From Paludibacteraceae bacterium (GTDB taxonomy: Bacteria; Bacteroidota; Bacteroidia; Bacteroidales; Paludibacteraceae): a DNA stretch of 39,752 nt. Positions 9,271 through 17,671 of the stretch are shown here, piece after piece. Location: the NCBI GenBank assembly GCA_017508305.1, contig JAFVZF010000142.1, positions 1-39,752 on the forward strand, read 5' to 3'. The notes under the pieces are model-generated. The model ran no database searches, was not told the DNA's origin, and saw only the letters and a program-made list of their open reading frames with translations. Position 1 is the stretch's first letter. Every line of letters begins with the position of its first letter. A program made the translations under genes and the position numbers.

Positions 9271-10806
9271 TTAGTTTTCATAATTTGCGCCAATAATGCT
9301 ACGTACGCAACGGAAACCAATGTACGAACGTGTTTCTGTTTGGTATTCGTAGGTGCGTGCACCGCATTGTAGGTAGTATCCTATGTCTTTCCATGAACCG
9401 CCACGAATTACTTTACGTTTCATGATTTCTGCATCATTTGATTTTGCGTTGTAGTTGTAGCTTGGGTTCAAGTCGTTTACAAAGCTATAGTTGGATTCAT
9501 GGTAAGCAGAAGATGTCCATTCTGCCACATTACCCGACATATCGTATAGACCATAATCGTTGGGGGGGAACGAACCTACTTTGGCAGCAATCATGTAGCC
9601 ATCAACAGTATAGTTACCGTGCATGGGTTTGAAGTTGCCAAGGAAACATCCTTTTGCAGTACGGATATAGGTTCCGCCCCATGGATACATGGATAGTTGG
9701 CGACCGCCGCGTGCTGCATATTCCCATTCAGATTCGGTCGGAAGACGATAATCTTGTACAATGTGTTGTTTGTTGCGAATTTGTGCGGCGTTGTAATATT
9801 GTGTACGCCAGTGACAGAATGCGCTGGCTTGTTCCCAACTTACGCCAACAACAGGATAGTCGCCGTAACCATCGTGATAGAAATACATCTTCATGTATGG
9901 TTCATTGTATGCGTAGGTAAAGTCGCGAATCCAACACAAAGTATCAGGATAAATGTTGATAATGCGAGATGAGATGAAGTCACGACGGCTACGTAGCTCT
10001 ACAAACATGGTTTTGTTGACAATGTGCCCATTTTCGTCGATGTAAGAGGTGTCTTTTTTTACCATCACATCGGCACTGTCTTTGCCTTTGCCAAGCATGG
10101 ATAGATCGCTCTCGTAACGACCTTTGTTAGGATTGTATTTGTTGCGTTTGAGTGCGGCTTGATTGTAGTCAATCCACAAATATTTGTAGTTAAGGATTTG
10201 ACCGTTCAACTCCAAACCACTTTCCGAAATGGTTTCTTCGGGTGCATAGAACATAGAGTCTATTGCTTTAGCTTGTGCTTCAGTAGTAGGTTTTGTCCAT
10301 GGAATTTCTTCGTCCCAATTGATTTTAGGACGTCTGGTCGTATTCTCGTCTTCGTTGGCATAGCCGGGACGATTGCTGGTTTTGTATAGGATAGCACCTT
10401 TTGCCGATTCTTCGCTGTCGCTTTCGTAGCCCAAATCTTTTTTGCGTTTGTCTACAAACGACGAAGTTTCCCAACCCGGATCTTCTTCTTCGGCTGTGAT
10501 GATTTTTTCACGAGCGATGGAGTCGCGTACCCAGTATACAAATTGTTTGTACTCACGGTTCGTGATTTCTGTTTCGTCCATCCAAAAGGCGTCGATTGAC
10601 ACTACTTTCGATTGTGTAGAAGCAGCCCAAGATGCATCTTGGTCGTTAAGTCCCATGGTGAATGAGCCTTGTTTGATAAATACCATTCCATAGGGATTGG
10701 GCTCGCTCCACGAGGTTGTTTCTACGCCTACCAACTCTCCGCTACCGGAATTGCTGCAGCCGGCTAATACCAGCATTGCCAATAAAGGTAAAAGTAACTT
10801 TCTCAT
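9271..10806 (-). CDS. gldK: T9SS ring lipoprotein GldK/PorK
   Basis: A 511-residue lipoprotein with lipobox LAGC (Cys17) and a formylglycine-generating-enzyme/sulfatase-modifying-factor fold. This shows in PTESEWEYAARGG, LYDMSGNVAEWT, VIRGGSW and the C-terminal YIGFRCVR. In GldK the fold is structural: the lipoprotein forms the outer-membrane-anchored ring with GldN. An acidic insertion around residues 95-160 and a second around 180-270 interrupt the fold, as in other GldK proteins. It follows porP by 19 bases. Confidence 0.94.
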   Translation of the reverse strand: MRKLLLPLLAMLVLAGCSNSGSGELVGVETTSWSEPNPYGMVFIKQGSFTMGLNDQDASWAASTQSKVVSIDAFWMDETEITNREYKQFVYWVRDSIAREKIITAEEEDPGWETSSFVDKRKKDLGYESDSEESAKGAILYKTSNRPGYANEDENTTRRPKINWDEEIPWTKPTTEAQAKAIDSMFYAPEETISESGLELNGQILNYKYLWIDYNQAALKRNKYNPNKGRYESDLSMLGKGKDSADVMVKKDTSYIDENGHIVNKTMFVELRSRRDFISSRIINIYPDTLCWIRDFTYAYNEPYMKMYFYHDGYGDYPVVGVSWEQASAFCHWRTQYYNAAQIRNKQHIVQDYRLPTESEWEYAARGGRQLSMYPWGGTYIRTAKGCFLGNFKPMHGNYTVDGYMIAAKVGSFPPNDYGLYDMSGNVAEWTSSAYHESNYSFVNDLNPSYNYNAKSNDAEIMKRKVIRGGSWKDIGYYLQCGARTYEYQTETRSYIGFRCVRSIIGANYEN

Positions 10807-10825
10807 GTCTGTTTTAAGGTTGTAC

Positions 10826-11773
10826 TTATAAGTATCTTATGCTTTTATATTTGTTTTTCTTTGAGATATCTATGTTGAAACTATACGAAATCGACACTTC
10901 GTGCGAACCTGCCGATTTAATTAAATTGGATGTTGCTAAATCGAAAGAGTAGGCAATGTTTAATCCATTGAGCACTCTAATGCCTGCCATGAATACCACA
11001 GCTCCGTCAATTCGATAACCAATACCGCCCCAATAGCGTTCGTTGTATTCTAAGTTAGCGTTCACAATGCCGCTCCACGATGCAAAGTCGGTATTTACGC
11101 ATGCCGACATCTTCAACTTATATAACGGATTTGTAAAGGATATATTGTATCCTCCCAAAAAAAATAAATTTCTTGTCTTGTCAAACATGCTATTGGTACT
11201 GTTTGTGCTCAATTGGTATTGGGGGGCCAATATATTGAGCAGGGCAATACCTGCATACCATGTTTTGTTTCTGTATTGGATACCTACGCCTAGGTCCATT
11301 TTAAAGTCGTTGCCACTGGATTGGGCAATGGCTGGGTCGTCGCTAGAATGATAATCGCTTTCTACTTTGTGCAATCGATCGGTATCGTAGCTAACGGTGG
11401 TAAAATTGATACTAACACCGGCGCTTAAAAATCCATCTTGTATAGGAATGCGGTAGGCGTAATCAACGTTTATATCCTGAAAACGAAACAACCCTACTGT
11501 GTTGTCATAAAAATTAAGAGCGGCACCATGTTTGGTTTTTGCAATGGAAAAACCAATGTCTGCACCTACGTTGTATACAATCGGAGCTCCTTCAAAGCCG
11601 GCGTATTGCGAGCGAAATGACCCTCCTACATTTATCATGTCGTTGTATCCTACTGCTGCCGGATTGTATAAATTCATATTGTTCATGTATTGACTAAACA
11701 ATATGCTTTGCTGTGCAATAACGGGCATTAGTAAAGAACAAAACGCTACAAAACCCACAAGAATCCTTTTCAT
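10826..11773 (-). CDS. porP: PorP/SprF family T9SS outer-membrane protein
   Basis: A 315-residue protein with a signal peptide cleaved near VIAQ (about residue 21). The PorP/SprF start QYMNNMNLYNPAAVGYND follows, then about a dozen beta-strands of an outer-membrane barrel. PorP couples to PorK in P. gingivalis, while SprF-type homologues help particular cargo such as SprB. Its place at the head of a gldK-L-M-N operon favours the core PorP role. The C-terminal basic tail (KKNKYKSIRYL) is not typical of a barrel terminus and may be periplasmic. Confidence 0.92.
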   Translation of the reverse strand: MKRILVGFVAFCSLLMPVIAQQSILFSQYMNNMNLYNPAAVGYNDMINVGGSFRSQYAGFEGAPIVYNVGADIGFSIAKTKHGAALNFYDNTVGLFRFQDINVDYAYRIPIQDGFLSAGVSINFTTVSYDTDRLHKVESDYHSSDDPAIAQSSGNDFKMDLGVGIQYRNKTWYAGIALLNILAPQYQLSTNSTNSMFDKTRNLFFLGGYNISFTNPLYKLKMSACVNTDFASWSGIVNANLEYNERYWGGIGYRIDGAVVFMAGIRVLNGLNIAYSFDLATSNLIKSAGSHEVSISYSFNIDISKKNKYKSIRYL

Positions 11774-11835
11774 GCTTTTTGTCTTTTTGGTGTATTCTTG
11801 CTCTTATGGAGGGCGTTCATATCATGCTATCTCTA

Positions 11836-11843
11836 CAAAGATA
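11836..11843 (-). promoter_or_regulatory. -7 promoter element (TATCTTTG) for the T9SS operon
   Basis: TATCTTTG on the minus strand, 62 bases upstream of the porP ATG, in the 97-base gap between the DUF2795 gene and porP. No well-placed -33 TTG. It predicts a leader of about 55 bases for porP-gldK-gldL-gldM-gldN. Confidence 0.6.
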
Positions 11844-11870
11844 GAAAAAAAATACTAAATAAACGAAATT

Positions 11871-12092
11871 TTAATATTCATCTTCGTTAAAGAAGAAATC
11901 TTCTTTACTGGGATAATCGGGCCAAATATCTTCGATAGTTTCGTAAACATCTCCCTCATCTTCAATCTCTTGTAAGTTTTCAATCACCTCTAAAGGGGCA
12001 CCCGAACGAATGGCATAATCAATCAACTCGTCTTTTGTGGCAGGCCATGGAGCATCTTCTAATTTTGAAGCTAATTCTAAGGTCCAATACAT
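11871..12092 (-). CDS. DUF2795 family small acidic protein
   Basis: A 73-residue acidic protein (MYWTLELASKLEDAPWPATKD at its start) of the short DUF2795-type family common in Bacteroidota. The helical core (ELIDYAIRSGAPLEVIENLQEI) resembles a small DNA- or protein-binding fold, and the C-terminal third is strongly acidic. The function is unknown to me. It has its own promoter element at 12147-12154 and lies between the T9SS operon and the adenosyltransferase gene with no terminator on either side, so it may feed transcription into porP. Confidence 0.85.
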   Translation of the reverse strand: MYWTLELASKLEDAPWPATKDELIDYAIRSGAPLEVIENLQEIEDEGDVYETIEDIWPDYPSKEDFFFNEDEY

Positions 12093-12146
12093 TGTTATTT
12101 AGTTAGTTGTGTATTAAAACAAATTTTTTAGGTGCATAATTGCTCG

Positions 12147-12154
12147 CAAAGATA
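12147..12154 (-). promoter_or_regulatory. -7 promoter element (TATCTTTG) for the DUF2795 gene
   Basis: TATCTTTG on the minus strand, 54 bases upstream of the small gene's ATG and 32 bases past the stop of the adenosyltransferase gene. No -33 element is evident. Confidence 0.55.
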
Positions 12155-12186
12155 ACGAAAAAAATTGGTATGGCAATATGCTGTGA

Positions 12187-12699
12187 CTATTTTTGTTCGG
12201 GTTGTTCAAATTTTCTGCCGAGAACAAAGAAATAGTCCGAAAGTCGGTTGATGTAGATGGCAGCTTTGGCTTGATTGTCAAAAAGTGGCAGTCGATGAAT
12301 GTTTCTTTCTGCTCTTCGGCAGATGCAGCGACATACATTACAAAGTGCATTGGTCGAAGAGGTGCCCGGGATAATAAAGCATTTGATGGGTGGTAGTTGG
12401 GCATTGATACTATCAATCTGTTCTTCGATGTTGTTGGTATGTGCTTCGTCAAAACGGTGTGCTTTATCCCATTCTTCGCTATCGTTGGCATATAGGGCGT
12501 TGATAAGGATTAAGGTCTCCTGAATTTGGGTAAGTTGCTGTGCGATACTATCGGTTGTAGATTGTTTGAGCAGTCCAATAAAACTACTCAACTCATCTAA
12601 GGTGCCGTACACTTCTAAATGGGTATCTGTCTTTGGAACACGCTTGCCGCCTATGAGTGCTGTTTGCCCTTGGTCTCCTGTTTTGGTGTATATCTTCAT
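12187..12699 (-). CDS. PduO-type cob(I)alamin adenosyltransferase
   Basis: A 170-residue enzyme that adenosylates the cobalt of corrinoids with ATP to give adenosylcobalamin. The ATP-binding N-terminus YTKTGDQGQTALIGG (residues 4-18) and the C-terminal signatures CRRAERN and INRLSDYFFVLGRK are clear. I chose the ATG at 12699, 4 bases after the upstream methyltransferase stop. An open frame runs further upstream, but that part lies over the methyltransferase gene and shows no family similarity. The segment before CRRAERN is unusually Cys-rich. It is the last gene of the hflX-DUF4954-methyltransferase run. No other B12 gene is in the window. Confidence 0.93.
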   Translation of the reverse strand: MKIYTKTGDQGQTALIGGKRVPKTDTHLEVYGTLDELSSFIGLLKQSTTDSIAQQLTQIQETLILINALYANDSEEWDKAHRFDEAHTNNIEEQIDSINAQLPPIKCFIIPGTSSTNALCNVCRCICRRAERNIHRLPLFDNQAKAAIYINRLSDYFFVLGRKFEQPEQK

Positions 12700-12703
12700 G
12701 GCA

Positions 12704-13486
12704 TTATAATTTAATACGGAAAAATGCTTTGGGTAGTTCCGGATTAAAAAATAGAACTCCCATGTGGTATAAATCAATGCTGGTGGTAACTGTCGGATGT
12801 TGCCGTACAATATCCCATGCTTCTTCCATTCCTCTTGACCAATGTATGTCGTCAAATACAAAAATGCTGTTATTGTTTGCTTTATTGATGCATTGAGAAA
12901 AATAATGTAGTGTGGGTTCTTTTTGGTGGTTGGCATCAAAGAAAACAAAATCAACATCGGTTAGCTGGTTAAGTGTAGCTGGTAATGTTGAACGTAAGTC
13001 GCCTACATGTAGTTGAATGTTTGAACAGCGCGCCTGCTGAAAGTTAAGTGCGGCAATACGTGCTGTTTGTGGACAGCCTTCGAAGGTATGAATGCATGCA
13101 TTTGTGTTTCCATTGGCGAGGTAGAGTGTGGTCGTGCCTAAGCAGGTGCCCAACTCGAGTATGGTGGAGGGGTGGTAGGCACGTACCATCCGAAATAGTA
13201 GCTGTGCTTGTCGGGTGGATTTTACACTTGTTTTGGCAATGTCGCTGATTGGACGCTTGCGCGAGTGCCCTGTTCCATAGTCGGTTACGAATATAGAAGA
13301 CTTGTCGCTAAGTAAACTTTTGCGAATTTGCTCGATGGTGGAATAGATGTAGTAGGAATTTTTTTCGTTTTTGACATCAGTGATAAAAGAAAATACAAAC
13401 GGCGAATGTACGCCATCACCTCTTTTGCTTTTTGCGCAAAAAAAGTGCTTAATATATGCTTTTATACGATGCCATGCGTTTTTCAT
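12704..13486 (-). CDS. Class I SAM-dependent O-methyltransferase-like protein
   Basis: A 260-residue Rossmann-fold methyltransferase. Motif I is ILELGTCLGTTTLYLA at about residues 109-124, the acidic end of strand 2 is HTFEG (133-137), and VDFVFFDANHQKEP (about 178-191) and SIFVFDDIHWSRGM (207-220) follow. These match the Methyltransf_24/O-methyltransferase-3 type. The substrate cannot be inferred. The N-terminal region carries a positively charged segment (about residues 3-22, HRIKAYIKHFFCAKSKR) that could contact membrane or RNA. It overlaps the upstream DUF4954 stop by one base and leads directly into the adenosyltransferase gene. Confidence 0.87.
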   Translation of the reverse strand: MKNAWHRIKAYIKHFFCAKSKRGDGVHSPFVFSFITDVKNEKNSYYIYSTIEQIRKSLLSDKSSIFVTDYGTGHSRKRPISDIAKTSVKSTRQAQLLFRMVRAYHPSTILELGTCLGTTTLYLANGNTNACIHTFEGCPQTARIAALNFQQARCSNIQLHVGDLRSTLPATLNQLTDVDFVFFDANHQKEPTLHYFSQCINKANNNSIFVFDDIHWSRGMEEAWDIVRQHPTVTTSIDLYHMGVLFFNPELPKAFFRIKL

Positions 13487-15471
13487 TACAGCAGGTGACT
13501 TATTCTTTCAATCAGGTTTTGGCACAATGCCGATTTTTTTTGAATGTGTTCTTGAACCTCTTGTACAAAAGGATTACTTTCAAACTGACCACGAACATTC
13601 ATAAAGTCTAAGCGTTTGATTTCGTCGTCTCCATCTGCACCAAAGCCTGTTTTGGAAATCAATGTAAATTCTTTTTTTGCATCTTCGTAGAGCATGTTAT
13701 CTAAATCGACGACACTTTTTTTCCATGTCAAGGCTATGTCGATAATATCTTGTACGGTAAATTCGGTGTAAGGCTTATTGAGCGCTTCTTCAATCTTTTT
13801 TAATGCCCATGTCCACTCATAATTGTAGTAGTTCTCGTGCATCTCCTTAAAACGCAGATTGATCTCTGTTAAGGTGCTAATACTATGGTTGTCTATGTCA
13901 TCAAGCAAACGCTCAATTTCGCTTTTAGGGGCAATCATGCCGGAAAGATCCACCCAATCGCCTAAACCGATTTGGGTGTCAGGGCATAGTTGTTGATGGA
14001 TTTCTTCGATGGATTGGAACGGAGTTTTTTCCAATCGTTTTAAAATAGAATTGCCCAAGAATTTATTGATGGCCATTTGGTAATACTTGATGCCATTAAA
14101 GAGCGAAGAATGTTTGATAATGGTACTTTGATAAGTGTATGTTTCGGATGTTTCGCCCGATAATTCTTTGAGTGTTTCTAAGATACGAATGCCCGCATAC
14201 ATTTTCTGGATGGTGTAGGGACTGAGTAAATTGAAGTTGATTTGGTCTAACTTCTCAGGATCTTTTCTTCTGTCTCGTTTGGGCCATTTTTGGGCATCAC
14301 GAATGGTTCCTACGCTGCGAAGATTAACGCCCGGAACAAGATGGGTGTCGTCGTTATTCTCGATAAGGTAAGAAAAGGGTAGATTGGAGGTGTCTGAGTG
14401 GTGGTGATGGCGACCCATCACCAACGAGAAAGCACCAATTTTGGCGGGCCATAGTATATAGGAGTCGCTGGTAGTTTTACTTCCTCTTTCTACCACACCT
14501 TGGTGAATGGGGCCTAATTTGTACATGTGGTTGCTTTGGTTGGAACCACTCCCTGCGTTGAGGAAGGAGAACATGCCGGCAATTAACAAGCTGGATTTGT
14601 GATGGGTAACAGTAAAAGGGCCCCCAAAAATGGCGCAAGCTTCTCCGTGAAACCCTTGGCAGTTGCTAAAGTAAACGGAGTCGTAAATGGAAAAGTGCTT
14701 GCCCAATTGTGTGCCTTGTCCGATGAAACAATTTTCAATGAGGGTGGCTTCTGTTATTTGCGAACCGGATGAAAGTATAAAGTTTTTTGCCATGACACCA
14801 TTGCCGATGAAAACGGGATCGATGTTGTTGCTATTGATGCTACCGTTTTCTAAATAGTTGGCACTTTCAATACGTGTATTATCTCCAATAAATACGTTTT
14901 TGATATCTCCGCAGCTGGTGATGCTAACTTGTTTGCCAATGGTTCCTTGGTTAGAACGAACGGATGCTGTATATGCTTGAATGATGTTTTCGATGGTTTG
15001 GATGGTTTGATTGCGATGCCTATATAGCGTCATGATATAGGCCAATTGCGACGATAGCTTGTTGCAAATGGCAATGGCTCGACCTCCTGTTTCATTAAGG
15101 ACAGATACTTTTATGCCATTGCCAAATGAACTTTCTTCTGTAGTGGCGATACATTCGGTATCTTCTATGTAACAATCGTCTCCAATCGTATAGTTGGCAA
15201 TGTAACGATGAATGCGCGAGATGTAGACGTTATTGCCAATGGTGCAATTGTGGATACTTGAGTGGTATATACCGCTATGCCGAGGAATGCCACCTGCTAA
15301 AACATAGTTTTTTTCCATGATTCCCAAGTGTACCTTGCCTGAAAAATGAACGTGTTTGACGTAAGTGGTGGTAAAGTCGGGGTGCACCTGAATATTGCTC
15401 CAATCATCGCAGGTACAGTGCTGCTTCTCTAGCTGGGAAATTTCCTCTTTTGTTAGGCTTCTGTATGGCAT
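13486..15471 (-). CDS. DUF4954 family left-handed beta-helix protein
   Basis: A 661-residue cytoplasmic protein without a signal peptide. Residues about 45-380 contain many imperfect hexapeptide-type turns (CTIGNNVYIS, YTIGDDCYIE, VFIGDNTRIE, VFIGNGVMAK, CFIGQGTQLG) that form a left-handed parallel beta-helix as in sugar-nucleotide acyltransferases. A helical C-terminal part (about 420-661) has no recognisable catalytic motif. DUF4954 is known from Bacteroidales and some spirochaetes; its function is unknown. Conserved polar clusters such as GRHHHHSDTSNLPFSY (about 353-368) may mark an active or metal site. It sits 13 bases after hflX and overlaps the methyltransferase by one base. Confidence 0.83.
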   Translation of the reverse strand: MPYRSLTKEEISQLEKQHCTCDDWSNIQVHPDFTTTYVKHVHFSGKVHLGIMEKNYVLAGGIPRHSGIYHSSIHNCTIGNNVYISRIHRYIANYTIGDDCYIEDTECIATTEESSFGNGIKVSVLNETGGRAIAICNKLSSQLAYIMTLYRHRNQTIQTIENIIQAYTASVRSNQGTIGKQVSITSCGDIKNVFIGDNTRIESANYLENGSINSNNIDPVFIGNGVMAKNFILSSGSQITEATLIENCFIGQGTQLGKHFSIYDSVYFSNCQGFHGEACAIFGGPFTVTHHKSSLLIAGMFSFLNAGSGSNQSNHMYKLGPIHQGVVERGSKTTSDSYILWPAKIGAFSLVMGRHHHHSDTSNLPFSYLIENNDDTHLVPGVNLRSVGTIRDAQKWPKRDRRKDPEKLDQINFNLLSPYTIQKMYAGIRILETLKELSGETSETYTYQSTIIKHSSLFNGIKYYQMAINKFLGNSILKRLEKTPFQSIEEIHQQLCPDTQIGLGDWVDLSGMIAPKSEIERLLDDIDNHSISTLTEINLRFKEMHENYYNYEWTWALKKIEEALNKPYTEFTVQDIIDIALTWKKSVVDLDNMLYEDAKKEFTLISKTGFGADGDDEIKRLDFMNVRGQFESNPFVQEVQEHIQKKSALCQNLIERISHLL

Positions 15472-15484
15472 AGTATTTGTTTTT

Positions 15485-16696
15485 TTAAGATTCTTCGTCG
15501 TATGTGTCGTACAAAAAATCGTTATATGGGAATCGAGTGGTATGAATTTCTTTGGCTCGTTGGTAAATAAGTTGCTTCAATTCTTCGATGTTTATTTTTT
15601 CTTTAGCGGATATAAAGATACAATTTTTGTTGAGTTTTGACATCCATGTTTGTTTTAATTCTTCGATAGAAATGTTTTCTGCGGTAGTGGGTGTCAAATC
15701 AAATTCCTCTTTAGGTTGATAGGAGAAAGCGTCAATCTTGTTGAAAACAACAATCATGGGTTTGTCTTGAGTGTCTATTTCGTGCAGTGTTCGCTCAACC
15801 ACTTCCATTTGTTCTTCAAATTGGGGGTGTGATATATCTACAACATGCACCCAAATGTCGGCTTCTCTTACTTCGTCCAAGGTAGATTTGAAGGATTCTA
15901 TCAACCCGTGAGGTAGTTTTCTAATAAAGCCAACAGTGTCGGTCATGAGAAAGGGCAAGTTTTCGACCACTACTTTGCGTACGGTGGTGTCGAGTGTTGC
16001 AAACAGCTTGTTTTCGGCAAAGACATCCGATTTGCTAATGAGGTTCATAAGCGTGGATTTACCTACGTTGGTGTAGCCTACCAATGCGATGCGTTCTAAT
16101 TTGCCCCTGTTTTTGCGTTGGACCGTTTTTTGTTTGTCTATGCTGACAAGTTCTTCTTTAAGTAGTGAAATCCTGCGTAAAATGATACGGCGGTCGGTTT
16201 CTATTTGTGTTTCGCCGGGACCACGCATTCCAATCCCCCCTCTTTGACGCTCTAAGTGTGTCCACATGCGGGTTAGGCGTGGTAAAAGGTATTGAAGTTG
16301 CGCCAACTCTACCTGTGTTTTGGCATGTGCTGTCTGAGCGCGTTTGGCAAAAATATCCAATATAAGGCTGGTTCTGTCCAATACCTTTATTTGTAGCTCG
16401 TTTTCGATGTTTCTAAGTTGAGATGGCGATAGCTCATCGTCAAAAATAACTAAATTAACTTCGTGATTGGCTATGTATTCTTTGATTTCTTCCAACTTGC
16501 CACTGCCTACAAAGGTTTTAGAATTGGCGTAATCCAAGCGTTGAAAGAACTTTTTAACAACCGTAGCTCCCGCTGTGTCTGCCAAAAATTCCAACTCATT
16601 GATGTATTCAATGGCTTTGCGCTCATTTTGTTGTGGCGTAATTAAACCAACCAGAATGGCTTTTTCTAATGCTATGGGTTCTGATGTGTTGTTCAT
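15485..16696 (-). CDS. hflX: Ribosome-associated GTPase HflX
   Basis: A 403-residue GTPase that splits or rescues stalled ribosomes, especially under stress. The N-terminal nucleotide-binding domain and glycine-rich linker RGGIGMRGPGETQIETDRR lie at residues 152-170. The G domain follows: G1 GYTNVGKS (207-214), G3 DTVGF (253-257) and G4 NKID (319-322). Length is typical. The ATG at 16696 is only 6 bases past a terminator-like hairpin, and no -7 element is visible in the gap from tonB, so transcription probably arrives by read-through or from a promoter inside tonB. DUF4954 follows after 13 bases. Confidence 0.95.
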   Translation of the reverse strand: MNNTSEPIALEKAILVGLITPQQNERKAIEYINELEFLADTAGATVVKKFFQRLDYANSKTFVGSGKLEEIKEYIANHEVNLVIFDDELSPSQLRNIENELQIKVLDRTSLILDIFAKRAQTAHAKTQVELAQLQYLLPRLTRMWTHLERQRGGIGMRGPGETQIETDRRIILRRISLLKEELVSIDKQKTVQRKNRGKLERIALVGYTNVGKSTLMNLISKSDVFAENKLFATLDTTVRKVVVENLPFLMTDTVGFIRKLPHGLIESFKSTLDEVREADIWVHVVDISHPQFEEQMEVVERTLHEIDTQDKPMIVVFNKIDAFSYQPKEEFDLTPTTAENISIEELKQTWMSKLNKNCIFISAKEKINIEELKQLIYQRAKEIHTTRFPYNDFLYDTYDEES

Positions 16697-16702
16697 AGAA
16701 TA

Positions 16703-16728
16703 AAAAAGCCTTCATTCGAAGGCTTTTT
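16703..16728 (-). terminator. Intrinsic terminator between tonB and hflX
   Basis: A perfect 11-bp stem AAAAAGCCTTC/GAAGGCTTTTT with a 4-base loop. The stem ends in T on both strands, so it could act in either direction. It lies 30 bases past the tonB stop and 6 bases before the hflX ATG, an unusually close position to the next start codon. Confidence 0.75.
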
Positions 16729-16758
16729 AAAGATGATATAGAAAATAGGCTTATAGTT

Positions 16759-17445
16759 TTATAGTTTGAAACGAATAGGTAAGGTGTATTTTACACGTAC
16801 GTTTTTACCACCTTGACGTCCGGGAGTCCATGCTGGCATAGATTCGATAACTCGCTTGGCTTCTGCATCTAAGCTGGCTTCTACACCACGAACCACTTGT
16901 ACGTCTACGATTTTACCATCACTATTTACCACAAATTGACAGATCACACGACCTTGAATGCCGTTTTCTTGAGCGATAAGTGGGTATTTAATGTTGCGAA
17001 CCAAGAAACGGTTCATAGCATCTACTCCTCCGGGGAATTCGGGCATCTTTTCTACAATAACGTGGATGCGTTGTTCTTCTGGATCTTCTTCTGGAGGTGC
17101 AATAGGTGCTTGGATTTCAACACGTTTGTCTGCTTCGTCTTCAGAGTTGAATTCAATATCTTCGACCTCTGTTTCGTTGTCTTGGATATCAAGAATATCG
17201 CTAAGTACAGTTTCTTGTGGTTGTGGAGGGGGTGGTGGAGGAGGAGTTTCGTCTCTAAAGGTTACTTCAATCAATTCTTCGTCTTCTGCGATTGCTTCAA
17301 TAAGCGCTTCCTCGTACACGGTAATGTCTTGTTCAGCCCATTCGAACGCAACGAATGTTAGGCCAAGAGCAACTACCAAGCCAATAAGGATGGAGGTTGT
17401 TTTTTTGTTCTCCAAATCGGCTTTCGGTGATTTTTTTACTTCCAT
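16759..17445 (-). CDS. tonB: TonB family energy transducer
   Basis: A 228-residue protein that transmits proton motive force from ExbB/ExbD to TonB-dependent outer-membrane transporters. A cytoplasmic basic N-terminus is followed by one transmembrane helix (about residues 17-36). An acidic periplasmic linker contains PPPPPPPQPQE at about 69-79, and the Bacteroidota TonB C-terminal domain (about 132-228) begins with MPEFPGGVDAMNRFL and contains KYPLIAQENGIQGRVICQFVV and AWTPGRQGGKNVRVKYTLPI. No exbB or exbD lies nearby, as is common for additional tonB genes. It has its own upstream -7 element and a downstream terminator. Confidence 0.94.
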   Translation of the reverse strand: MEVKKSPKADLENKKTTSILIGLVVALGLTFVAFEWAEQDITVYEEALIEAIAEDEELIEVTFRDETPPPPPPPQPQETVLSDILDIQDNETEVEDIEFNSEDEADKRVEIQAPIAPPEEDPEEQRIHVIVEKMPEFPGGVDAMNRFLVRNIKYPLIAQENGIQGRVICQFVVNSDGKIVDVQVVRGVEASLDAEAKRVIESMPAWTPGRQGGKNVRVKYTLPIRFKL

Positions 17446-17474
17446 GCTATATAGATTGATTTTTTGTCCGTCTG

Positions 17475-17482
17475 CAAATGTA
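17475..17482 (-). promoter_or_regulatory. -7 promoter element (TACATTTG) for tonB
   Basis: TACATTTG on the minus strand, 29 bases upstream of the tonB ATG, in the 226-base divergent gap shared with porQ. This predicts a short leader of about 22 bases. No good -33 element. Confidence 0.55.
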
Positions 17483-17638
17483 GTATAATTTTTTTAGAAT
17501 GAAAAGCAATAAAAGTACTTTTTTAGAAAAAATATTTGTCAAAACATTTTTAGGGAGCATTTTTGTGGGTTTTTAGTGAGCTTTGTTAAACTTGAAAAAT
17601 ATGCTGTTTGTTATGAGGAGAATTTGCGTAAAAATGTC

Positions 17639-17646
17639 TATATTTG
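17639..17646 (+). promoter_or_regulatory. -7 promoter element (TATATTTG) for the porQ operon
   Basis: TATATTTG on the plus strand, 25 bases upstream of the TTG start of porQ, matches TAnnTTTG exactly. A start of transcription a few bases downstream would leave a leader of only about 20 bases and supports the TTG at 17672 as the translation start. The remaining gap towards tonB is AT-rich and shows nothing else I can support. Confidence 0.6.
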
Positions 17647-17671
17647 AACGTTTTTTTGAAGAAGATAAAGA

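Noticed and set aside
12700..12957. Upstream extension of the adenosyltransferase frame
   Set aside because: It lies entirely over the methyltransferase gene, shows no family similarity, and the ATG at 12699 fits the PduO start.
16991..17488. Open frame of 165 codons antisense to tonB
   Set aside because: Low-complexity Ser/Gly-rich translation mirroring the Pro/Glu-rich TonB linker; no start context or family match.
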